From: JBMYRH01 sp049602155
GTDB taxonomy: Bacteria; Myxococcota_A; UBA9042; PHBI01; JBMYRH01
Reading direction: 5' to 3'
DNA length: 64,000 nucleotides
NCBI GenBank assembly: GCA_049602155.1
Contig: JBMYRH010000006.1
Span: forward strand, 239,446 to 303,445
Made by a program: the position numbers and the translations under genes. Of the stretch, positions 35,238 through 43,771 are shown in pieces. The notes under the pieces are model-generated. The model worked only from the letters and a program-made list of their open reading frames with translations, had not been told where the DNA came from and did no database searches. Each line of letters opens with the position of its first letter. The first letter of the stretch is position 1.

Positions 35238-36581
35238 CTAGTTACCCTGGAGGGCGTCGCAGAGCGTGCTGATGTCCTCATCCGTCGTGAGTTCGGTCGC
35301 CGTGATCAAGAGCGCGTTCGCCCAACCATCGCCGAGGTGACCCAGCGCGATGCCGGGTGCGACACCCTTGGCCGCGAGTTCGCGGACGATGTCAGCTGCT
35401 GGCCGCGGCGTGTTCACGACAAACTCATTGAATGTGGCCCCCTCATAGCGCGCCGAGAACCCCTCAAGAGCGCACACGGCGCGCTTGGTCTGCTCAGAAC
35501 GGAGGTGGCTCGCGCGGGCGACCTTCGCGAGCCCATCCGGACCCAACATCGCCATGTAGATGGTCGACGCAGTCGCCATCAGCCCTTGGTTCGTGCAGAT
35601 GTTCGAGGTCGCCTTTTCACGACGGATGTGCTGCTCACGGGTGGACATCGTGAGCACAAAGCCACGCTGCCCCCGGTTGTCGACCGTCTGCCCAGCGAGG
35701 CGACCAGGCATCTTACGCACCTGCTTTTGTCGGCACCCGAAGAGCCCAAGGTGAGGGCCACCGTAGCTCGGGGGGACCCCCAAGCTTTGTCCTTCTCCTG
35801 CCACGATGTCCGCCCCAAGCGCGCCGGGCGGTGTCATCAGCCCAAAGGCGAAGGCCTCTTGGAAGGCCGCGATGAGCTGTGCACCAGCGTCGTGAGCGAT
35901 CTCTGCAGCGCCGGCCACGTCATCGGGGCGCCCAAAGAAGTTGGGGTACCCGACGATGACACCGGCGGTACGCCCGTCTACGACCGCGCGAATCGCGTCT
36001 AAGTCCGCGACCCCATCCGAGGTCCCTGGGACCGAGACCAGCGTCAAGTCGCTCGACTCCGTATACCCTTTCACAACCTCGCGGTACTCGGGGTGAACTG
36101 TCTCCGAGACGACGATGGTCTCTCGGCGTGTCACGCGCGCCGCCATCAGGGCAGCCTCTGCGACTGAGGTCGCTCCGTCGTACATCGACGCATTGACGAC
36201 GTCGACGCCGAGCAGCTCCGCGATGAGCGTCTGAAACTCGAAGATGATCTGGAGCGTGCCCTGACTCGCCTCTGGCTGGTACGGCGTGTAGGCCGTGTAC
36301 AGCTCGCCGCGAAGGAGCAAATGATCCATCGCGATGGGGCGGTAATGCCGATACACGCCGCCACCCAAGAACGAGACGCCTTCCTCGCCATGGTGGTTCT
36401 TCGCTGCGAGGCTCGCCATGTGCTTGAGCAAGTCGCGCTCAGACAGCCCCGAGGGGATGTTCAGTGGGCGGCCCAGCTGCAATGCCTCGGGGACCGTATC
36501 GAACAAGGCCTCCACATCGTCAAAGCCGACGACCTTGAGCATGTGCGAGATGTCTTCGGGGGTGTGCGGGATGTAGCGCAT
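35238..36581 (-). CDS. gcvPA: Glycine dehydrogenase (decarboxylating) subunit 1
   Basis: This is the N-terminal half of the P-protein of the glycine cleavage system in its two-subunit form. At 447 residues it has the usual length. Typical segments: MRYIPHTPEDISHMLKVVG, FLGGGVYRHYRP, FTAYTPYQPEASQGTLQ-like text (read as YTAYTPYQPEASQG), MYDGATSVAEAALMA and GQSLGVPPSYGGPHLGLF. PLP is bound by subunit 2, which is not found next to this gene. It follows gcvH by five bases. Together the proteins convert glycine and tetrahydrofolate to CO2, ammonia and methylene-tetrahydrofolate. Confidence 0.95.
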   Translation of the reverse strand: MRYIPHTPEDISHMLKVVGFDDVEALFDTVPEALQLGRPLNIPSGLSERDLLKHMASLAAKNHHGEEGVSFLGGGVYRHYRPIAMDHLLLRGELYTAYTPYQPEASQGTLQIIFEFQTLIAELLGVDVVNASMYDGATSVAEAALMAARVTRRETIVVSETVHPEYREVVKGYTESSDLTLVSVPGTSDGVADLDAIRAVVDGRTAGVIVGYPNFFGRPDDVAGAAEIAHDAGAQLIAAFQEAFAFGLMTPPGALGADIVAGEGQSLGVPPSYGGPHLGLFGCRQKQVRKMPGRLAGQTVDNRGQRGFVLTMSTREQHIRREKATSNICTNQGLMATASTIYMAMLGPDGLAKVARASHLRSEQTKRAVCALEGFSARYEGATFNEFVVNTPRPAADIVRELAAKGVAPGIALGHLGDGWANALLITATELTTDEDISTLCDALQGN

Positions 36582-36586
36582 CGGCT

Positions 36587-36991
36587 CTAGTCCTCGTCCT
36601 GCTCGGCGCAGTACGCCGCATAAGCCTCAGGTGAAAGCAGGCCCTTGAGCTCGTCCGCGTCGCTCACCGCGATACGGACGATCCAGCCGTCACCATAAGG
36701 CTCGTCATTCACGAACTCTGGTGCGTCCTCGAGTTCCTCATTCACCGCGGCGATGTCGCCGGCGACGGGGCTGAAGACATCAGAGACGCTCTTAGGAGAC
36801 TCGATGGCGCCAAATGCGGCCCCCGTCGAGACCTCATCGCCCACCTCGGGCAACTCCACCATCACGACATCACCCATTTTGTCTTGGGCGTAGTCCGTGA
36901 TGCCGATCGTGACGAGCACGTCATCGCCAGCTTCGACGCGGACCCACTCATGTTCTTCGGTGTACAGCAGGTCGTTGGGGATATCAGCCAT
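36587..36991 (-). CDS. gcvH: Glycine cleavage system H protein
   Basis: The lipoyl carrier of the glycine cleavage system. In the 134 residues, the lipoylated lysine is K67 in AIESPKSVSDVFSP, and the flanking YTEEHEWVRVE, ITDYAQDKMGDVVMVELP and PVAGDIAAVNE are family hallmarks. The Pro before the lysine replaces the more usual Val. It starts one base after the gcvT stop and lies five bases before gcvPA, so the three form a tight operon. Confidence 0.97.
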   Translation of the reverse strand: MADIPNDLLYTEEHEWVRVEAGDDVLVTIGITDYAQDKMGDVVMVELPEVGDEVSTGAAFGAIESPKSVSDVFSPVAGDIAAVNEELEDAPEFVNDEPYGDGWIVRIAVSDADELKGLLSPEAYAAYCAEQDED

Positions 36992-36992
36992 C

Positions 36993-38093
36993 TCAGTCTC
37001 CCTTAGGGCGTGAGTAAAATGGGGTGTCAGCCACGACAGCGCCTCTCATGCGCCCGCGACAGTCCACAGTGATTGGGGTGCCCGCCGCGGATGCGGAGAG
37101 CGGCACATAGGCGAGGCCGATCGCCTTGCCCGTGGTCGGGGACTTGGTCCCGCTGGTGATCTTCCCGACCACCTCACCGTCGATCAGGATAGGGTAGTCG
37201 TGGCGTGGGATGCCGCGATCGACCATCTCAACGCCGACCAACTTACGCGGCACGCCCGCTTCCTTCTGAGCGACGATGGCGTCCTTGCCGATGAAGGCGT
37301 CTTTGCCGAGGCGCGTCACCCAGGACAGCCCCGCCTCAAGGGGGGTCGTGGTCCGGTCGATGTCGTTGCCGTACAGACAGTAGGCCGACTCCAGGCGCAG
37401 GGTGTCACGGGCTCCGAGTCCAGCGGGCCCTACCTCGAGATCAGCCCCCTGTGCCATCAGCGCCAACCACAATTCTTCTGCTTGCGCCACAGGGACGTAG
37501 ATCTCCCCGCCTGCTTCCCCGGTGTACCCGGTGGTCGAGAACAAGACCTGGACACCACCGAACTCCGCTGAGCGCACTCGGAAGGGCCGTAACGCCGCGA
37601 GCTCGTCACCGAAGAGGCGCCCTATGAGGGTGGGGGCTGAAGGCCCCTGAACGGCGATTTGGGCCCAGCTGTCGCTCTCGTCCGTGATGGTCACGTCACC
37701 CTGCACGTAGGTGTTGAAGTGCGCGACGTCCGTAGCTCGGTTCGAGGCGTTCACGCAGATCAAGACCTCATCATCGGCGATGCGATAGACGATCAGGTCA
37801 TCGACGATCGTACCATCGGGTGCACAGGTGCACGTATACTGCGCACGACCGTTGCCAATCCGCATGATGTCGTTTGTGATGAGCCCGTTCACCGCAGAGA
37901 GCGCGTCAGGGCCCTTGAAGCGGACTTCGCCCATGTGGCTCACATCGAAGAGCCCCACGTGCTTTCGTACACGCTCATGCTCTGCGAGGATGCCGTCATA
38001 CTGGACAGGCATGTCGTAGCCGGCAAAGGGCATCATCCGAGCGCCGAGAGCCAAGTGCTGGCCATGAAGTGCTGTCGTACGAGATGCTGTCAT
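36993..38093 (-). CDS. gcvT: Aminomethyltransferase (glycine cleavage T protein)
   Basis: GcvT moves the aminomethyl group from the H protein onto tetrahydrofolate and releases ammonia. The 366-residue length is standard. Motifs: MMPFAGYDMPVQYDGILAEH, VGLFDVSHMGEVRFKGPDA, YTCTCAPDGTIVDDLIVYR, TGYTGEAGGEIYVP and a C-terminal GKITSGTKSPTTGKAIGLAYVP. A strong GGAGG precedes the ATG. A promoter candidate lies in the 54-base gap to folD upstream, and folD supplies the next step for the methylene-tetrahydrofolate formed. Confidence 0.97.
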   Translation of the reverse strand: MTASRTTALHGQHLALGARMMPFAGYDMPVQYDGILAEHERVRKHVGLFDVSHMGEVRFKGPDALSAVNGLITNDIMRIGNGRAQYTCTCAPDGTIVDDLIVYRIADDEVLICVNASNRATDVAHFNTYVQGDVTITDESDSWAQIAVQGPSAPTLIGRLFGDELAALRPFRVRSAEFGGVQVLFSTTGYTGEAGGEIYVPVAQAEELWLALMAQGADLEVGPAGLGARDTLRLESAYCLYGNDIDRTTTPLEAGLSWVTRLGKDAFIGKDAIVAQKEAGVPRKLVGVEMVDRGIPRHDYPILIDGEVVGKITSGTKSPTTGKAIGLAYVPLSASAAGTPITVDCRGRMRGAVVADTPFYSRPKGD

Positions 38094-38120
38094 CGGGACC
38101 TCCTCAATGAGGACAAGCGC

Positions 38121-38151
38121 ACTATAGGGGCGCTCGCACCTCGACCGTCAA
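38121..38151 (-). promoter_or_regulatory. Candidate promoter for the gcv operon
   Basis: On the minus strand TTGACG (38146-38151) overlaps the folD stop, and TATAGT (38121-38126) follows after a 19-base spacer, about 30 bases before the gcvT ATG. Boxes match sigma-70 well but the spacer is longer than usual. The gap is too short for a glycine riboswitch. Confidence 0.4.
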
Positions 38152-39029
38152 CCCTGGATCGACGTGATTTCATCCCGGGGAGCCAGCGCATGCCGCTCAG
38201 CTAGGATGCATGTGTTCTCTAGGAGCATCGCGATGGTCATCGGGCCTACGCCACCAGGTACCGGCGTCACGAGCCGTGCACGCTCTGCGACCTCATCAAA
38301 CGCGACGTCCCCCTGAAGGCGACCATTCGCCAGGCGCGAGATGCCCACGTCGATGACGACGGCGCCCTCCTTCACCCAGTCTCCCCGGACCAATGCAGGA
38401 CTGCCAGCGGCGACAACCAACACATCGGCCCTCCGGGTGTAGGAGGCCGTGTCCACCGTGTGTCGGTGACAGGTCGTCACCGTGGCGTCCGCTGCCAACA
38501 GCAAGGCCGACATCGGTCGGCCCACGACGCGGCTGCGCCCTACGACGACGGCGTGTGCACCACGCAGGTTGACGTCATACTCGCGCAAGAGCCGCATCAC
38601 GCCTTTCGGCGTGCAGGGAGTGAGCTCCGGCCTCGCGGTAGCTATCTTGCCCATGTTGACCGAGTGAAAGCCGTCGACGTCCTTCTCGGGCCGAACCGCC
38701 TGAATCACGGGGTCCGTGTGGATCCCCTCGGGCAGCGGCAGCTGCACCAAGATGCCGTGAACCTCTGGGTCGTCATTGAGCGCTTGGACCGCAGCGATGA
38801 TCTGCTGCTGGGTCGCCTCGGCCGGCAGCGTATGAAGCTGCGAGGTGATGCCGACCTTCGCGGCTGCGCGCTGCTTGTGGCGCACATAGATCTTGCTCGG
38901 CTCGTGCTCGCCGACCAAGAGCACCGCAAGGGTCGGGGAGACGCCTTGTTCACTTAAGCGCGCTGCTCGCTCAGCCACTTCGGCGCGCACGCGCGCGGCC
39001 ACGGCCTTTCCGTCGATTAGCTGGACCAT
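38148..39029 (-). CDS. folD: Methylene-tetrahydrofolate dehydrogenase/cyclohydrolase FolD
   Basis: FolD oxidises methylene-tetrahydrofolate with NADP+ and hydrolyses the product to 10-formyl-tetrahydrofolate for purine and formyl-Met-tRNA synthesis. The 293-residue protein carries catalytic K52 in YVRHKQRAA, VQLPLPEGI, PEKDVDGFHSVN, the NADP site VVVGRSRVVGRPM, and PGGVGPMTIAMLLENT. The ATG at 39029 has AGGAG nearby; an in-frame start at 39068 is less likely. It is transcribed just before gcvT, so glycine-derived one-carbon units and their oxidation are encoded together. Confidence 0.96.
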   Translation of the reverse strand: MVQLIDGKAVAARVRAEVAERAARLSEQGVSPTLAVLLVGEHEPSKIYVRHKQRAAAKVGITSQLHTLPAEATQQQIIAAVQALNDDPEVHGILVQLPLPEGIHTDPVIQAVRPEKDVDGFHSVNMGKIATARPELTPCTPKGVMRLLREYDVNLRGAHAVVVGRSRVVGRPMSALLLAADATVTTCHRHTVDTASYTRRADVLVVAAGSPALVRGDWVKEGAVVIDVGISRLANGRLQGDVAFDEVAERARLVTPVPGGVGPMTIAMLLENTCILAERHALAPRDEITSIQG

Positions 39030-39078
39030 GACGCTCCTGCCTTCCAGGGAACAGTCGCCAGCTAACACCCCCGGAGCG

Positions 39079-40047
39079 TCAGTGCAAGGTAGGTTCTACG
39101 ACCTGCAGCAACGCGTCTCGTTCCGCCTCTCGGACCGCCTTTGCCATCGCTTCCTCTGCGGCCATTTCTGCCAGCCGCCGACGCTTCCGGAGGATTTGGA
39201 TGCGGGCTGTGATCAAAAACAAAATGGTCAGGAGCGTCCACATCACGTTCTGATCCGTCAGGACGACGAACATGAGCCCATGCCCCTCAAGGGTCTCTCG
39301 CCACTCTGCCTCCGCCTCATCGAGGGCCACGCCGGTCAGGGCCTTGAAGGCCGAATCAAAGTCCGTGCCCCCCCGAAGCTGGCGCACCAGAGAGGGCACG
39401 AGCTCGGGCCCTGCGCGGCCGATAGCCCAGCGTAGAAACAGGGCCGCCTCAGCGTAGGCCAACGAGACCGCAGGGCCCTGCGCTGGGAAGCGCTTCGAGA
39501 GCTCCGCCAAGGGCACAAGCCGGTCCGTGAGCGCAGCCTGTTGTGCCGGGAGCATCCGGTCCAGGACCGACTCGCCGGCCTGCCAGATCGCGACCCCCTC
39601 GGAGAACCAACGAGGGACGTGCCCTGGGGCCGCCCCACGGTGGAGGAGAATGTGGCTCAACTCGTGGTCAAAGGTCTCATCGAGAGAGAACAACGCTGAA
39701 CCATGCGCCCTGAGGACGATGCGCCCCTCCTTCACGAAGGCCACGCCGACGGCCCACTCGGTCATGGGTGACGCACCATGGAACGCGCTAGCGAACTTCT
39801 CGGCGTCTGGCGCGAGCCAGACGTCTATCGGCTCCTTCCCGGCGATCTCGCAGACCTCCAGCATCCGGCACAGCGCGGCGTAGCGTGCCTCAGCCTGGGC
39901 TGCGATACGCCGTGTGTTGCGGGTCGTGCCCTCCACCTCATGGAAGCGAAAGTGCGGCGTCGTCACGAGGACCTCAGCCTGGGAGGGTTGGGTCATGAGG
40001 AGGCCCGTGACGAGGGCGAGAGCGAGGGTGATTCTTGAGAAGCTCAC
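39079..40047 (-). CDS. Peptidase MA-like zinc metallopeptidase
   Basis: The 322-residue product has a signal peptide (cleavage after PSQA) and an HExxH zinc site, H128-E129-L-S-H132, followed by WFSEGVA with E150 as the likely third ligand, the pattern of the peptidase MA-like family (gluzincins). A hydrophobic segment near residues 270-287 followed by KRRRLAEM suggests a C-terminal membrane anchor with the tail in the cytoplasm. The peptidase domain would therefore face the periplasm. Substrate unknown. Translation starts at GTG without an obvious ribosome binding site. It sits between folD and a TonB-like gene on the same strand. Confidence 0.8.
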   Translation of the reverse strand: MSFSRITLALALVTGLLMTQPSQAEVLVTTPHFRFHEVEGTTRNTRRIAAQAEARYAALCRMLEVCEIAGKEPIDVWLAPDAEKFASAFHGASPMTEWAVGVAFVKEGRIVLRAHGSALFSLDETFDHELSHILLHRGAAPGHVPRWFSEGVAIWQAGESVLDRMLPAQQAALTDRLVPLAELSKRFPAQGPAVSLAYAEAALFLRWAIGRAGPELVPSLVRQLRGGTDFDSAFKALTGVALDEAEAEWRETLEGHGLMFVVLTDQNVMWTLLTILFLITARIQILRKRRRLAEMAAEEAMAKAVREAERDALLQVVEPTLH

Positions 40048-40087
40048 GGAGAGAGGGTGCGCACCGCGGCGCTCGGTTCAAGCCACG

Positions 40088-41113
40088 TTAGAGGCGCTTC
40101 CATTGAAAGCGCTGCTTTCCACTCGTGATCTCAAAGTAAAAGCCGAACTGAAAGACGATCTTCCCGAGGTCATCCACCAAGCCGTCTGGGGGGTTGGGGA
40201 AAGGCTGCGCCCTGCGAAATGCGCTGAGCGCCTCGGCATCCAAGAAGTCCAGCCCTGAGTCCTTCGTCGCGAGCAGGTCTCTCAGATACCCAGCCTCGTC
40301 AATCGTGACCTTAAGCACCGTGTACCTGTCCTTGACGCCGAAGACACGGCCCGTGGGGTCACGCTGTCGATAGACGCGATCGGGGTGCCAGTGACGTCGC
40401 ACCGCCTCCTTCACGCGATAAAAGAAGTCCGCATACTTGTACTTATTCGAGCGAAGGATGGTGTCCTCCGCCTCCTCGGCCACATCAGGGAGGTAGGAGT
40501 CCGACGCAAAGGAGCCGCTCATGCCCTGCACTTGGGCCAGCCGCTGCTTCCGCGTCGTGACTGGCATCATCAAGTCCGAATCAACCCCTTGCTCGGACAG
40601 GTTGCGCTTCGCTTGCTGCCCCTCTGCGTGCTCTGGGCGCCGCTCAGCCTGTTTCGCGGACGCGGCCTTCTTCTGTGACTGCTCCGAGGCGCTCGGCTCC
40701 GCGCTGTCCGAGGACTCCGACTGAACTGCAGACCTCTCCGTTGGTTTCACCTTGCCCGGCCGCTTGGCGCGCTCTTGCCGACCTCGACGCTTGGACTTCG
40801 TCTCACGATCGACGTTCACAGTGCGATCCGCCACATTGCGCGTCTCGACCGTCTCATCGGGCTCGGGCTGGACCAAGTCAGGGACTTCTACGATCCGAGC
40901 GTCATCGGGGAGGATCACCTCGGGCTCGGGGGGCTTGGTCGGGGCCCGCTTCGCGCCCACCAACTTCATCCGAGTCTTGCGCTGCACCGTCGGCTTCTCA
41001 GCGCTGAGGTACGACGTGAAGCCATCAAGGAGCGGGATCTGCAGGGCGAGCGCCAACACGACGGGGAGCCCCCATCGACGCCAACCAGGCTGATTCCTCC
41101 GTGTGCTTCGCAA
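40088..41113 (-). CDS. TonB-like energy transducer or periplasm-spanning protein
   Basis: The 341-residue protein begins with a basic stretch and one membrane segment (LPVVLALALQIPLL), then a Pro/charged linker with KPPEPEV and a long Lys/Glu/Ser-rich region, and ends in a TonB-type C-terminal domain: TVLKVTIDEAGYLRDLLATK and DAEALSAFRRAQPFPNPPDGL. TonB proteins link the proton-motive ExbB-ExbD complex to outer-membrane receptors. The HWHPDRVY before the C-terminal domain is typical of myxobacterial TonB-like proteins. TTG start with GGAGG seven bases upstream. No ExbB, ExbD or receptor gene is adjacent. Confidence 0.85.
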   Translation of the reverse strand: MRSTRRNQPGWRRWGLPVVLALALQIPLLDGFTSYLSAEKPTVQRKTRMKLVGAKRAPTKPPEPEVILPDDARIVEVPDLVQPEPDETVETRNVADRTVNVDRETKSKRRGRQERAKRPGKVKPTERSAVQSESSDSAEPSASEQSQKKAASAKQAERRPEHAEGQQAKRNLSEQGVDSDLMMPVTTRKQRLAQVQGMSGSFASDSYLPDVAEEAEDTILRSNKYKYADFFYRVKEAVRRHWHPDRVYRQRDPTGRVFGVKDRYTVLKVTIDEAGYLRDLLATKDSGLDFLDAEALSAFRRAQPFPNPPDGLVDDLGKIVFQFGFYFEITSGKQRFQWKRL

Positions 41114-41200
41114 CGCGCTACCTCCAGCGTCTACAGATTAGGCAGCAGAGGACGAGAGAACAAGCAACACGCCGACTTCTCTTCCCGTAATCGCCACTCG

Positions 41201-43534
41201 CTATTGGTGAAGCGCGTATCTCCAGCGTCGGGCGCCAATAAAGAGCGCGATCCCTAGCCACAACATCAGAGGCCCATGGCGTAGGGGGTGTGCTTGGCCA
41301 GCGTGACATCCGCCGCTCTTGACCGCACCGCCATCGCCAGCGCCATCACCCACATCACCAGAGCCACTTAGGTCCGAGCCCTCTTCGAGTGTGCCTTCTC
41401 CCGACGACACCCCGTCCTCACCCTCGCCGGCATTGGAGGTCACCTCCGGGGTCACACAGCTCCCTGACTCGCACACTTGGTCAGCCTCGGCGCAGTCCGT
41501 CTCGACGCGCTCGGTGCAGCCGACACTGCCCATCGCGCACGCCCACTGCAGGGTACCGTCGCAGCCCACCTCGTCCAGCTCACAGGCGTCTTCGCAGGCG
41601 AGGACACATGCCCCCTCCAAGCACATATCGCACTCGCCACAGCTGCCACAACGACCGCCGCAACCATCATCGCCGCAGACCTTGCCGTCGCAGCTCGGGA
41701 CGCACGCCTCGAAGGCCTCTTGAATGGCGTCGCAGGACTTCACGTTCTCGCCACTCGGGTCGTCGCCTTCGTACGTACAGTCGAACCACCCTTTGTCGGC
41801 GTTCCAGCCACAGCCTTGCCCCTGACAATTGATGGTGCTGAGCCCGTCGGCGTCACAATACACAAGGTTCTCACTCGCGTTACAGCAGCCGCCCTTTGAG
41901 ATCCCCTGACAAGGATCACTGACCGGTGCGTCCGCCGAGACTTCACCTGGGCACGGGCTGTCGCAGTCGTTGCAATTACACAACCACTCAGGTCCGTAGC
42001 ACACGTCCGCCTGAGCCGAGCCGGGACGGCACACACCATCGTAGCCTCCCTCCGGAGCCTCACACTCATTGCAGCCATTACAGGTGCCATCAGGCACCCA
42101 AGTGGATGGCGTCACAGCCGGCACGGTCCGCGTCACGCAGTGAATCGCTCCAGACCAAAACGAGAGCTCCTCCGAGTCGATCCAAATGTGCTCGACATCG
42201 GGCAAGGCCGCCTGCCACTCCGACTGCGCCAAGTTCCTGCTCTCCTCCCATTCCGGGAACGTAAATGCAGGCCACAGGTTGAGCCCATTGATGAACGTCG
42301 AGTTGATGTAAGTGAAGGGCATCGTCGAGCTGCCGTCGCCACTTTGCACCGTACGGTGCCCAGGCATCGTGATCCGCTCCACCGTGAAGCTGCTGCCGTT
42401 GGGCTTGACGTAGTTCGCGAGGAACTCGGCGTTCGCGTCCATGCGCGCCGCGTTTTGCTCGGCCTGCCCCTCAAAGGGTGGCTCATAATAGCCGATGAGC
42501 ACACGGTCGGTGTCGAGGACCTTGAGGTACATATCGATGTGGCCGGTCCCATCGTCGGTGATGCTGTTCGTGACGACGGTGTCCACGCAGCCAGCGTACT
42601 CACGCCAGATGGCCTCAATCTCGAGGGTCAGTGGGTGTTCCTGAACCTCATCCAGCGGCATCGTCCGGATGCTCGCATCGCACCCCCCAGGCGCCGCGCA
42701 GCTCATGTGGTAGATCTGGCGATTACCGGTGATGCAGAGGCCGTCCTCCGTGGCCTGGAATGTGCCCCCCTCGGTGCTGAGCGCAGGGCGATACGTGTTG
42801 ATCGGGGCCTCCAGGCCGAGCGCATCCACCTGACGGCCAAGCCAGCTCGGGTTGCCATCGTCAAAGGGCCGGTCTGGGTAGTAGCGGAAGTCCAGGAACG
42901 CGAAGGTGTCGGTCACGGGATCCACGATGGGCAAGGGGCCCGAGTCGATGACCCACACGCTGTCCAGCGGCTGCACCAAGAACTTCACTTTGGTGCCGAT
43001 GTCAGCCTCGTCCATCCCCATGTTGAGCAAGCTGTTGGTCAGGTTCGTGGCCACCGAGTCTGCGGAGACGATGTACCAGACCTCTGCGACCTTCGCCGAG
43101 TGGAAGCCGATGGAGGTCAGGGTCGCCCACGCGTTGGCGTAAGACGCCATGTACGCCGGGACGCTGAGGATGATCGAGCGCATCGGCTCCCACTCCACCA
43201 TGGGCCGCACACCGAGCTTTGGTGGCGCCGTGATGGCGAAGCGCTCGGGGTTCAGCGCACGAATGTCGTCATTCGCGTCGGCCTTCAGGGGCTCGAAGCG
43301 CGTCCGGAAGGCCGGCAGCATCGGCTCGCCGGCCACCTTGACGTAGTCGACGCCAGGGCTCATGCGAGAGCGCTGCGCGAAGGGCAGGGGGCTGGTGCTC
43401 CGCTGAGGCGGCGTCGCCTGTCGCTCCACGTTCGGCGCGGTGGCCGGCGCGAGTTGCGTCGCCGTCGGGGTCTTTTCGCAGCCAACCAGGACAATGAGGC
43501 ACGACAGGCCTCCAAGCAGTATCCACCCGCGCAT
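41201..43534 (-). CDS. Peptidylarginine-deiminase-like lipoprotein with MYXO-CTERM-like tail
   Basis: The 777-residue product has a lipoprotein signal (LVGC, Cys about 19). Residues 105-475 resemble the Porphyromonas-type peptidylarginine deiminase/agmatine deiminase family (PF04371): RPMVEWEPMRSIILSVP, WVIDSGPLPIVD, H332 and D334 in GHIDMYLKVLD, FINGLNLWPAF, and a catalytic-Cys candidate C466 in SGAIHCVTRTVP. The usual Arg before the first Asp reads Ile. Next comes a Cys-rich half: a CNGCNEC piece, the GCCN...CGWNADKGWFDC module and CGDDGCGGRCGSC. The C-terminus has a Gly/Ser/acidic linker, SGGC, a hydrophobic segment and RRW, like MYXO-CTERM sorting tails. It may convert arginine residues of proteins, or free guanidines, to citrulline-type products at the surface. 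Confidence 0.85.
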   Translation of the reverse strand: MRGWILLGGLSCLIVLVGCEKTPTATQLAPATAPNVERQATPPQRSTSPLPFAQRSRMSPGVDYVKVAGEPMLPAFRTRFEPLKADANDDIRALNPERFAITAPPKLGVRPMVEWEPMRSIILSVPAYMASYANAWATLTSIGFHSAKVAEVWYIVSADSVATNLTNSLLNMGMDEADIGTKVKFLVQPLDSVWVIDSGPLPIVDPVTDTFAFLDFRYYPDRPFDDGNPSWLGRQVDALGLEAPINTYRPALSTEGGTFQATEDGLCITGNRQIYHMSCAAPGGCDASIRTMPLDEVQEHPLTLEIEAIWREYAGCVDTVVTNSITDDGTGHIDMYLKVLDTDRVLIGYYEPPFEGQAEQNAARMDANAEFLANYVKPNGSSFTVERITMPGHRTVQSGDGSSTMPFTYINSTFINGLNLWPAFTFPEWEESRNLAQSEWQAALPDVEHIWIDSEELSFWSGAIHCVTRTVPAVTPSTWVPDGTCNGCNECEAPEGGYDGVCRPGSAQADVCYGPEWLCNCNDCDSPCPGEVSADAPVSDPCQGISKGGCCNASENLVYCDADGLSTINCQGQGCGWNADKGWFDCTYEGDDPSGENVKSCDAIQEAFEACVPSCDGKVCGDDGCGGRCGSCGECDMCLEGACVLACEDACELDEVGCDGTLQWACAMGSVGCTERVETDCAEADQVCESGSCVTPEVTSNAGEGEDGVSSGEGTLEEGSDLSGSGDVGDGAGDGGAVKSGGCHAGQAHPLRHGPLMLWLGIALFIGARRWRYALHQ

Positions 43535-43771
43535 GCTATCCCCACCAGGTTCAAAGAAGCCGACTCGGCCTCAGGGCGTCATCGGTGGCACAAGGCTAGG
43601 GGCGCGCTCACACGAGGGTCAAGCTGCAGCGCCCCTCTGGGTGCGCAATTGCCCGATTGTTCTGACCTTCGAACCTTGGCTCTTCGACGTAATCTCTGCG
43701 AGAGCGAGCGACTCGGCGCTTGTGCACAAAGGTGGATGACATCTGCGAACGTCTTCCATACACTCCGCCGC
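43535..43771. other. Divergent intergenic region upstream of selC
   Basis: The 237 bases between the deiminase-like gene (minus) and selC (plus) hold the selC promoter at the right end. No protein-coding potential or other RNA was recognised in the rest, which presumably contains the promoter of the deiminase-like gene. Confidence 0.5.
43736..43764 (+). promoter_or_regulatory. Promoter of the selenocysteine tRNA gene
   Basis: A -35 box ATGACA (43736-43741), exactly 17 bases of spacer and a -10 box TACACT (43759-43764) end seven bases before the first base of selC. Box identity and position agree with sigma-70 transcription starting at or next to the tRNA 5' end. Confidence 0.65.

Noticed and set aside
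38094..38147. Glycine riboswitch upstream of gcvT
   Set aside because: The gap to folD is only 54 bases, too short for one aptamer, and contains just a promoter-like sequence and a ribosome binding site.
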